Shown piece after piece: positions 38,679-51,102 of a stretch of 64,000 nucleotides of DNA. The translations under genes were made by a program, and so were the position numbers. The number at the start of each line of letters is the position of its first letter. Within the stretch, counting starts at the first letter, position 1. Under the pieces are notes generated by a model, which saw only the letters and a program-made list of their open reading frames with translations, did not search any database and was not told where the DNA came from. The stretch lies in assembly GCA_918026815.1 (NCBI GenBank), contig CAKJVC010000154.1, positions 124,001 through 188,000 on the forward strand. Reading direction: 5' to 3'. This DNA is from Chalara sp. BL73. Lineage: Eukaryota; Ascomycota; Leotiomycetes; Helotiales.

Positions 38679-40322
38679 TCCTCAACAAAGTCGTAATGTA
38701 AATTCTGAAAAGCGAGCCAACAGTAATCAATGATATAATATGAATCTAGATATAATGGGCATTTCTTTTAGAAGTTGCTCTAGGTAAATGAGGAGCATAG
38801 TCACAACTCGTAGCCGCGCCGCATCGTTAATACGATGAAATAGTCTTGATACTTTGAAATGATAGATTTGTAACTCAGATTCTGGAATGCCCTTAGATAC
38901 GCAGAAGCATTGCGATCATGTTGAGCCAAATCTAGGGGCCATCATTGCAAGTCAATGACAGAACATTTAAGAGGACGCGGTTTTAATCATGTACAGGCGA
39001 CAGCACTGAATTTTGCAATGGCCCGATTTGTCTTTTTAACGAATTAGCAAGCCTTTACATTATTTATTTTACCGGGTATTCACAATAGAGACTAAAGGCC
39101 CTATCTATTATACGTCAAAGCAATGCAACCAATGTTTGTGATACGAAGTAAGCAAAAGAAGATGGTGTAACTCGTCATTTATGCCTGCAAACCAATCATT
39201 TATATCAGGGCTCTTTTGGTACGAACAACAACCTACGCGAATATTGGATATCAAACAAATCTGAATCGTATCTAAGTTGAAGCATAAGAGCACCGAGCAG
39301 TCAATCGAATTTTTAGACTTCGTCTTCAAGTACAGATGCCCAGGTCGATTCTATTCAGATAGCTCAAGTACATGGAGAGTCTTTGCCAAATTTGGCCAGC
39401 TGCAGATATTCTGTGCAACATCGCTAAAGGGCGACTCAGCATGCCGTACTTAAATCTCAGCCTACTTACTCTCACCTTGCCCAAATGAGTACCTCCGGCT
39501 GGAAAGTGATAAAGTCTGAAGAACGGTGGTTTCGAGCTCTAACCTGCCTTCTTGCAAGGATAGTCAGCATTAGGAAGCATATGATAATCCAAGACCATCA
39601 ACTCCCGCATCCAATCATAGCCATCATTCTATGTTGGTTTTAGCAAGAGACACACTTCAATAGGCCCACCATTCATTGAAAGTGATGGGCATGTTCAACC
39701 CTTCCTCGACTTCGAGTGAATGTTTAAAATGCATGCAATATACCACGCTCTTGTGATTTACCTTTACTTGTTTGTCATTTGTGACTTACGGGGTTTTGTA
39801 AGTCAATATGCAAGTCTAGACTCATACAAGAAATTACAGTGTCAAGTGCTAAAAATGCTGAACTTGGAGGGAATTAATTGATCTTTCAACTTTTGAACCA
39901 TTTGGACCATTTGAACCACGAAACTAGCTTTAAGGGGTTAAAATCAAAGCATATATAAGCGCCTGTCTAGGAATTTTTGGAGGTTTTTATTATGGCCTAT
40001 AAGGCATCCACAATCCAGCATAAACTGCGATCGAACTTCTCGCGTGATGATTGCATATTAGGAACAACGTGGCTCACAGGTGTCAAGGGTAGAGCTGCTA
40101 TTATAGCATATGCAATAATCGATAATATAATATTTGAATTATCACTAAGAGTTGATAAAATACTATTGTATTTATCACAAAGAAGAGAAATAACCATCCA
40201 TCTCACATCCCCAAATTCAATCCAAGCATGTCTCCATCCCTTCCGTTTTTTTAACAGTGCTCGAGACCTCCTATAGCAATAAAGTTTAGTAAGGTATTCT
40301 ATTAATAAAGAGAGAGTATAAA
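38679..40322. other. AT-rich gene-free region
   Basis: Start of the gene-poor interval. One 99-codon frame on the plus strand (39977-40276) has an irregular composition and no domain, so I do not call it. No repeat or transposon end was recognised. Confidence 0.4.
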
Positions 40323-40771
40323 CTAACCACTCCAGTTCATGTAGTAAAGAGAAACCCAGTAACCATTAGCTAATTTAGCCCATCCTCTATAGTGTTTCGT
40401 TAGCTAAAAAAAGACTTCTTACTGTATATAGTAACAATGATAAGAAAGAAATATTCTACTTACGCGTTACCACTCACGGGTGTAGTGTTGGTGGTGGTAT
40501 AGCAGTCCATAGTGACACGGGTTCCCCTTGAATACTGCCCGACAGCCTCGCAAGTAGTTCGGGGGCATCTTCGATATTTGAGCGCATCAGCGTCGACGGT
40601 CCCAACGACATCCCTTTTCTCAATAGACTTAACAGATTCAACATCTGCTCCTCCATGAGACTTAAAGATTGCTCCTCCGATCTCTACAATAGACACGTCG
40701 TCCGCGGGCGTTGGGGCAGAAAGGGCCACGAAGGGCAAAAGGACAGCAACGGCGGCAGTGGCGAACTTCAT
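40323..40771 (-). CDS. Small secreted SH3b-domain protein
   Basis: Exons 40464-40771 and 40323-40386 with a 77-bp intron give 123 residues. Residues 1-19 form a clear signal peptide (MKFATAAVAVLLPFVALSAP). A short Ser/Asp-rich pro-region ends at a Lys-Arg (EKRDVV), a possible Kex2 site near residue 52. The mature part is one bacterial-type SH3 domain: GTVDADALKYRRCPRTTCEA, then GQYSRGTRVTMDCY and the terminal WAKLANGYWVSLYYMNW. The second exon was found by phase and supplies the last beta strands; without it the domain is cut. Three cysteines remain in the mature domain. SH3b domains usually bind peptide or cell-wall ligands; an effector-like or wall-binding role is inferred. A TATA-like box precedes the gene. 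Confidence 0.72.
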
Positions 40772-43345
40772 GTTGGAAAGAGTAGCAGATTTTATTGAAA
40801 CCGGAGTGAAGATTGAATTTGAGACCGAAGGATGGTTAGATGTCGAATCTGGTGGGCGAAAGCACTTGCTTTATACCTAACTTTTGGTAACCCCCCAGGC
40901 CGTGCCAAGCTTGAGAGATATTAAATCTTACGGCCATCAAGTCATTAAGCTGAAAATAAACACTGATGCACTACTTTAGTACTGGCCAAATAAAGAAATT
41001 GGGCTTCAATGTCTCGGGCTGATGTGACAAATATTATGGGAAAGGGTATCAAAGGGCATTTGGAAATACGAGCATACAGGTCCTGGTATGTACTGCCTTT
41101 ATTTTTAACTTTATACTAGCATTAGCATAATATCGTATAAAGCTTAGTGTTAATATGCAAGTTTAATACTTTATGCTGTTCGCTTGATAATATTACATAT
41201 TCCTAATACGACTATTTTTATCAATTTATATTATATACTGTCTAATGTTAATAAGAGTATTAATACGTAATTTAATCTTTCTACTTAGGTATGAACAAAT
41301 TATACTAAACAAAAACATTTATAAGTGTGTACAGTTAAAATAATATCGCTAATTGCAACGTGGTGCGTATGTAAACTACTAGTATTATGTTATGCAGTAT
41401 ATAGTATAATGATTTATGGGACAATATATGCTATTTCAACTGATTAAGAATATCCCCAACACCTCGTGATATCGTTGTTGGCGCTGACTCGAACCTGCAG
41501 ACAATATGTTGACGTTGTGTTTTCTGCCGAGATTTTCCTCCCACGTGCAATAGGAGAAAGCCGCTTGTGGTCGAAAAATAGCGAGTAGCCCTAAAGAAAA
41601 GGGGAGGGAAAGCGGATACCACTTTCGTACATAACCAATCAATAGCATTGCACGTCGGTGAGTCTTCATCAATGGTGAACAACCCTAGAATCACCAATAA
41701 GTGTACAGCACTGGGTTCAAGCAACCGACAAGCACAGCCGCCGCACCCACAACTGTTGGGCCTGTACAAAGTATACTAAAACTAAATCGGAGACGTTAAT
41801 ATAGCGCTTCCGGGTTAGATTGAGATCTTCGGAGTCGCTTGGCTTCCGGCTGGGCTTCGGAGAGATCTGACTGTGATTTGCAAGGGGAGGAGCGGGAGCG
41901 GGAGTGGAGTTTCCCCGGACACCCCTCTGCTTACTCCGCTTACTGTGCTGTAGAGTACTGACACGACTCGTTCTCGTTACTGACCCCGCACACTGCTGCC
42001 TTTTTTGGGTGCATGTCCCCCCATTCGGGCATAAGAGCACAGAATCGGCAATGCTCCGACTACCACAATAGGAAGGAGGACCATCTTTGGCGATATAGGC
42101 AGTAAGTAGAAGTACTATACAGCACTTACAGTTTTCCGGTTAAGAGATTCTCGGGGGCGGAAGGGTGATAGTCCCTGTCAGTACGTACAGTAGCTGGGTG
42201 CCCAGGCTCACTCCTCATCTTTGTCATGCTTACAGTGGATTGTTGACGCCAAGCTTCCCCTTAAACGCTTTTTATATGTAAGGGAACATTGCGATCTGGG
42301 AAATGTGACTTAGGTTCGTCGGTATTTCGCTTAAGTACGCCATGTTTATATCTTATGGGCCGCGGCTTTGCGACTTTCGGCCGGCACTGTTCTTCCTCAT
42401 GACCTATTGCCGTCACCGATAGCTATAAATTTGGACAGCCACTGCCGACGACAACCGTATTCAACGGTCACCGCCTAATAGAAGTGGAAAATATACTTCA
42501 TATAACAGGTGTATTCCACTAATCCCTAAACCTTAAATGCTGCAGCTAATATAATAAACTACGCCGATTAGCCATACTGAAATAGCGTATCCGGCACCGG
42601 TCCTCTCTTAACCCTGATTTGCCCTGTCTTTGCCTGGTCTGAAGTAATGTTTGAATCCTTTCTATTTGGCTTCAGATCATTCTCATATGTAAACACCAAG
42701 CCTACTCGGTCGTTAGAATCTATCAATAAATCACTCAATTCCTGACTTGACCTCCAACTGTCACGATACAGTGACTGGGAAGTTGCAATAGAGTAGTCTT
42801 AATAAACGCAAGTTTCTATACCCTGAAGATACACTTAAAAAGGATGTAGACTCTTTGGAGGGCATTTTTGTGGCCGGGTTCGCTCAAATGATGCTAATTG
42901 CTGATAATTCGTGATGGAGCGCGCCGGCTGCCAGACCGAGGGATAGTCGAAACCGAAGAAGGTTGCGAGGCTCTGTGCTACTGTATGGAAACCTAGTTTA
43001 GGTTAAAATTTCTTGGCTGCAGATGGATACGATAGCGCCGGAAGTCTCTCCGGAGCCATAAAAAGGCCAAAAGTGGCCGATCCGCCTCTTCTAGAAATCT
43101 GCATTGTTTTGCCAACAAATAGTCACTAAATAACTACTGATTTCTAATCTATAGATTTAATATACACCGTTAAGCTATTGAAAAATTTCATGAATGGGGA
43201 AGAGTAAAAAGGAAAATTAACAGTATTTTGAAAGATAAGTTTTTGGTACTGGCTGGCACACACGTTAAAATTAGCTACTTTTCCCGGTCGTGAACAGCCG
43301 TACCTGTCAAACCTTTTCTTAAGATCCAACAACCAAGGATCTGAC
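40772..43345. other. AT-rich, gene-poor region
   Basis: Apart from the SH3b promoter, 41080-41430 is strongly AT-rich. GC-richer islands at 41800-42060 and 42160-42480 look like promoter or relic sequence (CCGG-rich tracts and a CTATAAATT box near 42424) but lead into no gene that I can build. Frames on both strands here are short and without domains. Confidence 0.4.
40869..40878 (-). promoter_or_regulatory. TATA-like box of the SH3b gene
   Basis: On the minus strand the sequence reads GGTATAAAGC about 100 bases before the ATG at 40771, with a CT-rich 5' leader between them. Confidence 0.4.
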
Positions 43346-43758
43346 ATGCAGTGCATATCCCCTTTCCCAAGGCAAAGACGGAGCGAGTTTATTTCGGGTA
43401 ATGAAAGAATTTGCAAGCGCAAACCTCGGGTGGCACCAAATCTCATAGCTTTTGACTTTCCATCAAAGATCCAACTGGGCATGGCCGCCTTTGAGCAGCA
43501 TGCAGGTGACACCCCCGAGGCTGCCTTCTTTCGCAGATTTGAATGGGTTCTGGGCTAACGAGCATCCTGAGGGCCACGGCAGCGCTGATTCAGCACTCGG
43601 CTTACTCCCACCTGCTGATAACATAGCTTTCCAGGTAACGAAGACAGAACTCATGTAATTTTCAACAGAGCGTCGTGGATTCGACGGCTCCCATTGCCTC
43701 GACTATTTTGAAGCATTCCAGCGAGCACGGGGGGGATATATCACGCGTACAGAGATAG
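43346..43758 (+). CDS. Possible small three-exon gene, unknown
   Basis: A model with exons 43346-43397, 43537-43634 and 43669-43758 keeps phase and encodes 79 residues. The middle exon is the best supported: it has a pyrimidine-rich TTCTTTCGCAG acceptor, an even coding stretch (LNGFWANEHPEGHGSADSAL) and a CAG|GTAACG donor. The second intron is only 34 bases by this model, which is shorter than usual and lowers confidence. No family recognised; it may be a fragment of a larger lost gene. Confidence 0.25.
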
Positions 43759-44192
43759 AATTTTGAGGATTCTCAACCAGATGTATGATCAAGGGCTAAT
43801 TCGTTACCACAGAATACGTTCCCCAAACGACGAGGCAAGCTGTCGTCTTCACATTATTATCACATGGCCAGGCTACGGGCGCTGTTTTACGCAGGGTGAA
43901 AACGACTGAATAGGTAGGAGCGGAGCCATTGTTGCCATGTGAAAACATTGGTGGACCGACGACTGGAGAAATCTACAATACGACAGGTACGTTCATGTGA
44001 TTAGTTCTTCACCACTTCCACTAAATAAGTTTGGATTTTGCGTGGCCACTTCATCATATTATTACTACTTTTATTTCAAGTATTACTTACAGTTTTGTTT
44101 GAATTTTTTTACTTAAATATATACTGCTGGACATCGAGCGAGTTGAACGAGTTACCTTGTATTCTATTCTATCATAACTGCACATGCTAAGG
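43759..44192. other. Intergenic region
   Basis: 3' flank of the rhodopsin-domain gene. I see nothing distinct. Confidence 0.4.
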
Positions 44193-45303
44193 TTACAATT
44201 GCCCGGAGGTGCTTTCCCCGATGCCGTATGGCTGGATCTGATCAGTTGATCCTGTATTATGAAATCCCACGACACTCTGCTCACTGGAGCGTCCATTGGT
44301 GCTCGCAATCTCGACATCTTCAATTCCGTCCTGTGAACTTTTCACCGCCAGATTCGAAAACCCCTCCTTTTCATCTCTTGACCGAACGACTCCACTTGTA
44401 GTTCCTTGGGACTGCTGTTGGTAAGTGGGCGTCCATTTCGAGAATTTCCTAGTGTTGAGCCTCTGGAGGTATGACTTTGTGAAGCTTCGACCTGCCTGTG
44501 GCAGTGCGCTAATGATTAAGCCAGTCGCAACCTCGATATGGCTGAGTATTATTATCAGGTAGGCGTTGGTGCAGTTCAGATGGATCAGGACAGAGCGGGT
44601 GAGGGTGGCAGCGATGGTGAACACACCAAGACTGAATATAACTGAAATGACAATTCGGGTGCGCCTCTCGGTAATAAGCAAGAGTGCTGGGAATGGGACA
44701 ATGATGAGCATAATATCCGTGCTGACATTAAATGCAACGGCTATCCAGAAGGCAGCCTTTATGCCTGGTGTCATACACGTTCCTTTGCAATTAATAGTTG
44801 TTGGGATAACACTCAGATACATGACGATGACCACCACGAATGTGGCACAAATGAGGTAAAGGCAGCACTTCGCCAGTTGAGCGGCCCGATGAAGTTGCGT
44901 TGTCAATCGGAGAAGGGAGACGCTGATAGACACCTTGATAGACCATAGTGTAGTGTAATAGAGCATGTTACCGGCTATGAAGAGCTAGCGGGGGTGTCAA
45001 TGCTTCCCTATACAGACGGCGCGTTATCACTAGAGCAGATACACTTACTGAGACATGTTGAGACTCTGCTGCGCTAGGCAGGTATATCGCTGAGAGGCCT
45101 AACCCTGTCAATACCGTCTGCAAGACCTATTTCGAGCATTCGTCAGCTCTATCCTCCACAGAGTTCCCATTGCAACCCACAAGGGACGTGACAATAATGC
45201 TGTCCGACAGATTCCAACGAAATCCATTTTTTGACAGGGATCTTGAATAAAATCGGATGGACGTTATTAGGTATGAGGCGAAGAGGGTGAGGGCGAGCAC
45301 GAC
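44193..45303 (-). CDS. Rhodopsin-domain (PTH11-type) integral membrane protein, 5' end uncertain
   Basis: Member of the large fungal rhodopsin-domain/PTH11-like membrane family, often seen as orphan GPCR-like proteins. Supported exons are 45181-45303, 45049-45126 and 44193-44984, giving 330 residues beyond an unplaced first exon. Typical sequence runs through the second and third helices (NLSDSIIVTSLVLQTVLTG, LFIAGNMLYYTTLWSIKVSI) and the long fourth-to-seventh helix region (CMTPGIKAAFWIAVAFNV, SHIEVATGLIISALP). The C-terminal ~100 residues are hydrophilic and Ser/Gln-rich, as expected for the cytosolic tail. The first helix must lie upstream of 45303; a candidate exon starts near 45460 (MASRTSCVVCVACYL), but I cannot prove the join. 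No CFEM domain is visible. Confidence 0.7.
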
Positions 45304-47912
45304 CTGTTAACCCTTCATTTAGCATAGATTCGGAGAGTGACATGAGATTCTGAATTATCAGATTCAGATTAGGCAAAAACCTCTGCAAAAGTCAAGTAGC
45401 AGGCAACACATACAACGCAAGACGTTCGGCTTGCCATCCTTTCATATGACGTGGTGTAATTAGCTATTTACATCTGAGAATATGGCCTTTTGTCGTGGCC
45501 GACAGGCCGGGTTATTTAACAAGACTACTCACATGGGCCCCTTTCCTACTAACCTTCATAGAAGCTTGACTCGAGGAGGCGCTCCTGAACAGGAATAAGA
45601 AACGATACGGAATTCGGATTGAGGCTTGGAGGCTGAGGAGGCGGAAGTTAATTCGATAATACCTTCGCGAGAGATGTGCTTTGACGCATTTGAAACCGGC
45701 TTGGCGAGGGGGGGCTTTCCTTAGCTAACACACTCGCGAGCGTATTGTTTGATAGTCCTGTCTCATATTGCTTATTCTTTGGTTTAATGCGCAATGGCTT
45801 ACATTAGGCCTTTCAACGGGTCGTTTGGAGGTAGTGGGGGAAAGAACGGCATAGATCGTTCCTTTGGTCCTCCTATCACAAGCTTCGCCATCAAACTTGC
45901 GTGAAGCCCTAATGCGATCAACTCGGGGTTCTCCGTATATTCCCACGAGCGATCTTCATGGTGGCGTAGCTAGTCCAATCCGGAATCAAACTCCCAAACT
46001 TTGGCACCCTTTAGCGCGCTTGCCGAGAATCGCGAAATTCCACCACCGGTTCTCAAGGTATACTTGGAAGCTTCTTGCAAGATCTTTAAAATGTACAGCA
46101 GCACCTTTCTCTAGAAGCGATATTCTGACTACTTACTGTTAAATACCCCTCTTCACGTTAATGGAAAAGACCGGAGCTGCGCGGACTCAAAGAATCAGAG
46201 AAATTGTTGGAAGGATTAGGTCTAATGATCCAAACCTAGTTCTATGGAGAGGTTCTCGATGGGTGACCTAATAGTAACATCTAGGTTTGCAGAAGGAATG
46301 ACCGAAAACGGCGATAACCATGGTAAACATATCATTCCGAGCATCAATTGCGCAATCAGGAATCGTGTAAATAAGCAGCTAGATACTCTGCATCTCTTGC
46401 TTGTGTATCTTCAACATTGTCAGTAGATTTACCATCAAAGTTAGGTGATAATAGGTGGCCAGGTTTGTATTTGTGTAATAGAACTGATCTGTTTAAGTGG
46501 CGTTTGTGTTACGATCTGAGTGGCATTAGTGAAAGTAATATTGACGCCTAACAGCCATATCGCTCTGCTTGCGGGGATGCATCTGAAGCCTCTCCAAGTT
46601 GTGGCTTGAAGCCATGAACCCGCTGGATCAACTTGGCTGGCCAGGGGCGAGAAAACGTCTTGGCATTGCCATGCTAAACGCCGCCTCCACGCTTGCATGA
46701 TAGCACGTCAGTGCGGGGATGCATGTTGATGAACGCGCATTTTCTCGAGCCGCTACCCGGCTGTTTGTTCGAGATTTCTATCTGCTCAATTCGCTTTATT
46801 CATCGATCTATTCAAGCCGGTTAGTGTTAGCATAGCTGTCGAAACGCTTGAAGCATCTGGTTTAAAATATTTATTAGTGCAGGAAAGAAAGTTGGCTATT
46901 TCTTTTGTTATACAACAAGTATGTTCCTTCAAGATCCAACAGTATATTGTTGCAATTCCTCCAGAGCTGAGAGATTAGCTACCCTACTATTAGGTCAAGC
47001 TGCTGATTTTTTACATTATTGAAGTCAAAGTAGAATGGTCAGTCACATGAAGTATCTTAGATTGCTCCTCTATTTAGTCTTGACGGTTACATTATGGCTA
47101 TTCTATCCGGCTCATGATAGCCACATCATTACGTTTTTGTCTCTAGGATTGACGCTCGTTATTTATCATTCGTGGAAGTGCTAATAATCTATAGAAGTAG
47201 TGCATATCAATATCAACCCATCTACCCCGTAGCACACCCACAGTTTGAATATACCCATGCCTTTGTAATAATTTAAAGCGGTATCCAATAAAGCCTGTAC
47301 GCAACATTCATACTCGCTTTATTGTTGATCAATAATTACCTAACATTCATATCCTTTTCTCATTGTCTATATCAGCGGTAGTGAGGTGAAAATGGACCAG
47401 CTTTCATATTTCGATATCCAAGTTTAATTTTGGACTATAAACGCCCAAACCCGCTTTCTGTTTGAATTTTCCATACGCTAAACTGTATTTGACATTTACT
47501 TTCTTTATAGATAATAAGCCATTTATGTTCTGACAGCATTTATTTTAACCTAACTTTAGGTCCCATGTATTCCGCACTATCACACGGCCAATTCCAGACT
47601 GTTCTGTCAAGGAATTGATTTTCTGCTCTTAGTATAAAGTTTTATATTTCTCGTATTTGCTTGTTGTAAAAGCGTAAGATTAGGGAATGTAATAACTTTA
47701 ATAAGTATTAAAAAAAGCTACAGGTGGCGATTTCGTCACCGCCAAGCTGATCCTTGACAAAGGATTACAACGGTCTAGCATTGCCTGGTAAGAAGTAGGC
47801 ATCTCACGTACAAAACACTATAAATCCAATAACACGGTAAGGAGAACGCCGTTTGAAGTTGAGCACAAAGCTCCTATCTTGAGAAAGCTATCTACTTACA
47901 CAAAGTGTCTTC
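45304..47912. other. Gene-poor AT-rich region
   Basis: Holds the possible first exon of the rhodopsin-domain gene near 45400-45460. The rest, especially 46850-47720, is AT-rich and without supportable frames. Two frames at 45864-46142 (plus) and 46441-46698 (minus) show no domain. Confidence 0.4.
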
Positions 47913-48179
47913 ATGGTGTTGAGTCTATCTGCCACCAAGACCCCCAGGTTCACCACAAGAGTAACGCCCTCCTGCCCCAGTGGTCCATTAACCATTCCAC
48001 ATAATATCCTATTGAACGAGTGTGCAACCGTTTTTGGCTGTCCCGAGGCTTGGCCTGATCCCGAAAAGTTCGACCCTCTGGGATATCCCGTCCTGGAAGT
48101 TATAGAGTTTCAGGAACGTCGTGTGCCAAGGCGGTTTGTAACATTTCGCGAGGTCGGCCAAATTCTTTTTTTGCAGTAA
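47913..48179 (+). pseudogene. Cytochrome P450 C-terminal fragment
   Basis: An 88-codon frame contains a stretch that resembles the region between the ExxR motif and the heme loop of P450s: PLTIPHNILLNECATVFG then CPEAWPDPEKFDP, close to the usual 'xPxxWPDPExFxPxRF'. The K helix with its ExxR, the heme-binding Cys loop and the whole N-terminal three quarters are missing nearby. After PEKFDP the frame drifts into unrelated sequence. I read it as a relic. Confidence 0.5.
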
Positions 48180-48604
48180 TGCATTACTCCAGCGTAGTGA
48201 CGTGGCGCATCAGCTGAAATGCCGCAAGCTCGTATGTATATAGTGATAGGTTATACTTTTTTTTTTTTCGGATAATAATACAACACAAGTACATGCAATA
48301 GCGATAATTGAAAAGTTGCTGTAATCCTGAGGAGAGGAATAGCATAGCTACAAGAGCAACCATTGATGGAAAGGTATAGAGGTTAAGACTTTAATTGTTA
48401 GAATCGAGGAAGTTAGATTAACATTAAACATGTCCCCTGATATTCTCGTTTTCAGTTGTAAGTCTTGGCTAACCGTGAACTGGTCTACAAGGAGACCAGC
48501 TGTACTGAGCTCAAGGCTGTAGAGCGTGAATCACATTATTGTATGAATACATCTAAATCTTTTCTCTAAATCCTTATTCAATCATAAACTTCAAGCATTG
48601 TCCC
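48180..48604. other. Intergenic region
   Basis: Contains a run of T at about 48258-48268 and AT-rich sequence. It is the 3' flank of the GPI-type gene. Nothing else seen. Confidence 0.4.
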
Positions 48605-49958
48605 TCACAAAATAACCATAATCCCCATTACCCCAAGCACAATCGCAACACAAGCCATCATCTCATCCCTCTTCAAATTCACCGCACCAGAATATGGCGC
48701 CGAAGGGACTACATCACTCCCGGCTGTATTCCCATTTCCTTTCACGTCCCCGCCCCCACTACCACGCCATACCCCATTCCCGTCCGTATTTCCCACCCCA
48801 CTCGCCGTCACAGGCACATTGCCGAACCCCGCTTGGGTCTCCTCAGCACCGGGCGGCGCATAGACATTCGCTGGATTATTCCCATCAGAATTCGATACTT
48901 CATTCTGCTGAATACCCCCACTAGCCTCCTGCATCACAGCTGAAACTGTATTACTACTATCAGAAAACCCAGCAAGGGCTGCTGTTTCAGGCTGCCATGC
49001 GCTTCTCGTCAAGCTATATTTCAAGCTGTCAATGAGTACCGAAAATGAATTGATGGTGTTTCTGGGTGGCTCGGTGGGAGCTGCAGGAGGGCCAGCATCT
49101 TCACAGAGTGGAAGGGGAGGCGTTGCGGTGGCGAATGGAATAATGCGGTTGTTAGTTGGTGGGAGAGGGCCGTCTGTTATTGTTACTGTAAGTGTTACGG
49201 TTTCATAGACGGTGAATGCAGATATGGAAGATGAATCGGAGAAGCCAGTTATGAGTTCTGGGGATGGAGTTATTGTGGAGATGATGGATGAATCGAAGGA
49301 CGAGGGCTGTGCAGAAGAGAAAGCATTGGTCTCTGTTATGCCTGGATCGGAAAACGCCGTTGTGAAATCCGGGAAGGAGGGTATGATATTAGTCGATAGC
49401 TCGAAAGATGAGGGCGGAGAAGGGAGAGTACTACTCTCTGTCGTGCCTGGGCTGAATGATGGCGTGGAAGATGGGAGAAAGTTTGTTTGTATGGCAGATA
49501 TATTAAGCGATAGGAAGGCAGAGGAAATCGAGAGGTCCACTGCTGTTGTAGATATTGCAAAAATTGATGCTGTGAATGGAGGGGTTGAAGTAGACACAGA
49601 CAAACGTACGGCACAAGCGGCCGGATCTTCACCCTGAGATTCTATTAGCTCGGAGGGTTACCTTGTAGATGCGGCTCACATCGTGACAGCAGTATCCGGC
49701 AAATGGAGCACAGAAGTCTCCAGCATTACAGTACCCATTATCCAACGGACAGCATATTTCTCCCAAATTTGGGTTGTAACAAAAATGCGCACTTTCATCA
49801 CCGCAATGTATGGATCCCTTGCCGTATGTCTTCTCGCAGCTTAAAAAGTCTCGTTTCTCTCTTAAGTGGTTGCTGTGTTTGGCAGCAGGATGATGGCGAG
49901 TGGGGCTTGCAAGAGTAGCAGCAAAGAACAGACTCAAATTAAAAGTGGATTTCATCAT
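48605..49958 (-). CDS. Secreted cysteine-rich protein with Ser/Thr-rich stalk and GPI-type C-terminus
   Basis: Exons 49680-49958 and 48605-49633 (intron 46 bp) give 435 residues. Residues 1-18 form a signal peptide (MMKSTFNLSLFFAATLAS), followed by a Lys-Arg at LREKRDF. The first exon encodes a compact domain with ten cysteines: SCEKTYGKGSIHCG, FCYNPNLGEICCP, GYCNAGDFCAPFAGYCC. The second exon encodes a long Ser/Thr/Pro-rich stalk, a Gly/Asn-rich segment and a hydrophobic tail (MMACVAIVLGVMGIMVIL) preceded by small residues, as in GPI-anchored wall proteins. The intron separates the two modules exactly. This layout suits a surface sensor or adhesin; no enzymatic motif is visible. The cysteine pattern is one I have seen in secreted fungal proteins but cannot name a function for. 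Confidence 0.75.
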
Positions 49959-50841
49959 GTGAATCGCGGAATCAGCCTTGATTAGTTAAGGAAAGGATTG
50001 AACTGTATGGGAAGGAAGATTTCGTAAAGATGTCTGGTGGCTACTCGTCTGCCGGTTGCCATTGATGGATTATATCCGTGGACCATAGAGTAAAGGGATA
50101 TTTTTTCCCATGTCAAAATGGCAGCATGATAGAAATAAGAATTCAATTGGATTGAGAATGCGAATGCGAATTGCAAAGAATATTAGATAATTCCTTGTGT
50201 CTATGTACGAGATCGCCCCTCGCTTCACCGGCGCCCTTGCTGATGATCAATCATTGGCCGATGGGTGAAGCGAGAAAGGACTAACAGTACAAAGATAAGG
50301 AGTATTTGATCAATATTCATCTAGCTATGGAAATCGAGACACAATTTGGTGATTTGGCTAGAGTAACCAGCCAACTTCGCAACTTGGTGTAACAAAGAAT
50401 CAAAATGATGACCGTAGCCATAATCTGATGGTGTGTCATGATTCTTGTTTCTGGAGAATCTGGGATGACCTCACCACTAGATAGTTTGTTATAAATGTAA
50501 ATTGCTGACAACGGATTTTATCTAGCTCAAAAAAGGAAGTCCTAGCTCACTGTTGCGCATCTGACCTAATAAACTTGTTACTTGGCAGATGAACCATCAA
50601 GGGTGGACTCGGTGGAGAACATCCCCAGTGGTGAACCTCCTCCTCCGCACGGGGGCAGGTCCCCCAGTTAACGAAAGAGGCACATTAATGTACCACACCA
50701 TCATCAAAAACACCCTTTAAAACCAGCCACCTGATTCTGCTAAACCATAGTCAAATGGAATATTTTATGCTCTGCTCTCCTACGTATGCGTAGAAAAGTT
50801 ACCAAGAGCACTCTGCTGGGCACCTCCCATACCTCAGTTGT
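49959..50841. other. Intergenic region
   Basis: Promoter of the GPI-type gene on the minus strand. No gene seen. Confidence 0.45.
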
Positions 50842-51102
50842 ATGGATGAATATTCACTCAAGCGCTTTGCACAAAGGGGTATGTGCGCGTGTTTCAAAAA
50901 AAATTCTACTGCATCTCTCGAAAGAGTCTCCTTAATGCGCGCCAGTGATGCCCACATAATCATAAACATTAATTCAGGATTTATTGCAACCAGATATCAT
51001 ATTGAATATGTTGTAGAAGAGTTCATAAAATGTTCAAAACTAGCAGGAAAGCAGGTCAAGCTAATGGCTAAACTACAAGAAGCAGCAAGAGACACGATAT
51101 AG
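50842..51102 (+). CDS. Possible small protein, unknown
   Basis: An open frame of 86 residues from ATG to TAG. Inside it an in-frame intron can be drawn (donor GTATGT at about 50880, acceptor after ATTAATTCAG near 50979). Removing it leaves a smoother 53-residue protein with an amphipathic helical C-terminus (YHIEYVVEEFIKCSKLAGKQ). No family recognised. It could be a short gene, the last exons of a lost gene, or chance. Confidence 0.25.
   Translation: MDEYSLKRFAQRGMCACFKKNSTASLERVSLMRASDAHIIININSGFIATRYHIEYVVEEFIKCSKLAGKQVKLMAKLQEAARDTI

Noticed and set aside
39977..40276. 99-codon frame in the AT-rich region
   Set aside because: Irregular composition, no domain, no promoter or splice support.
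46441..46698. 85-codon minus-strand frame
   Set aside because: No domain, and no neighbouring exon extends it.
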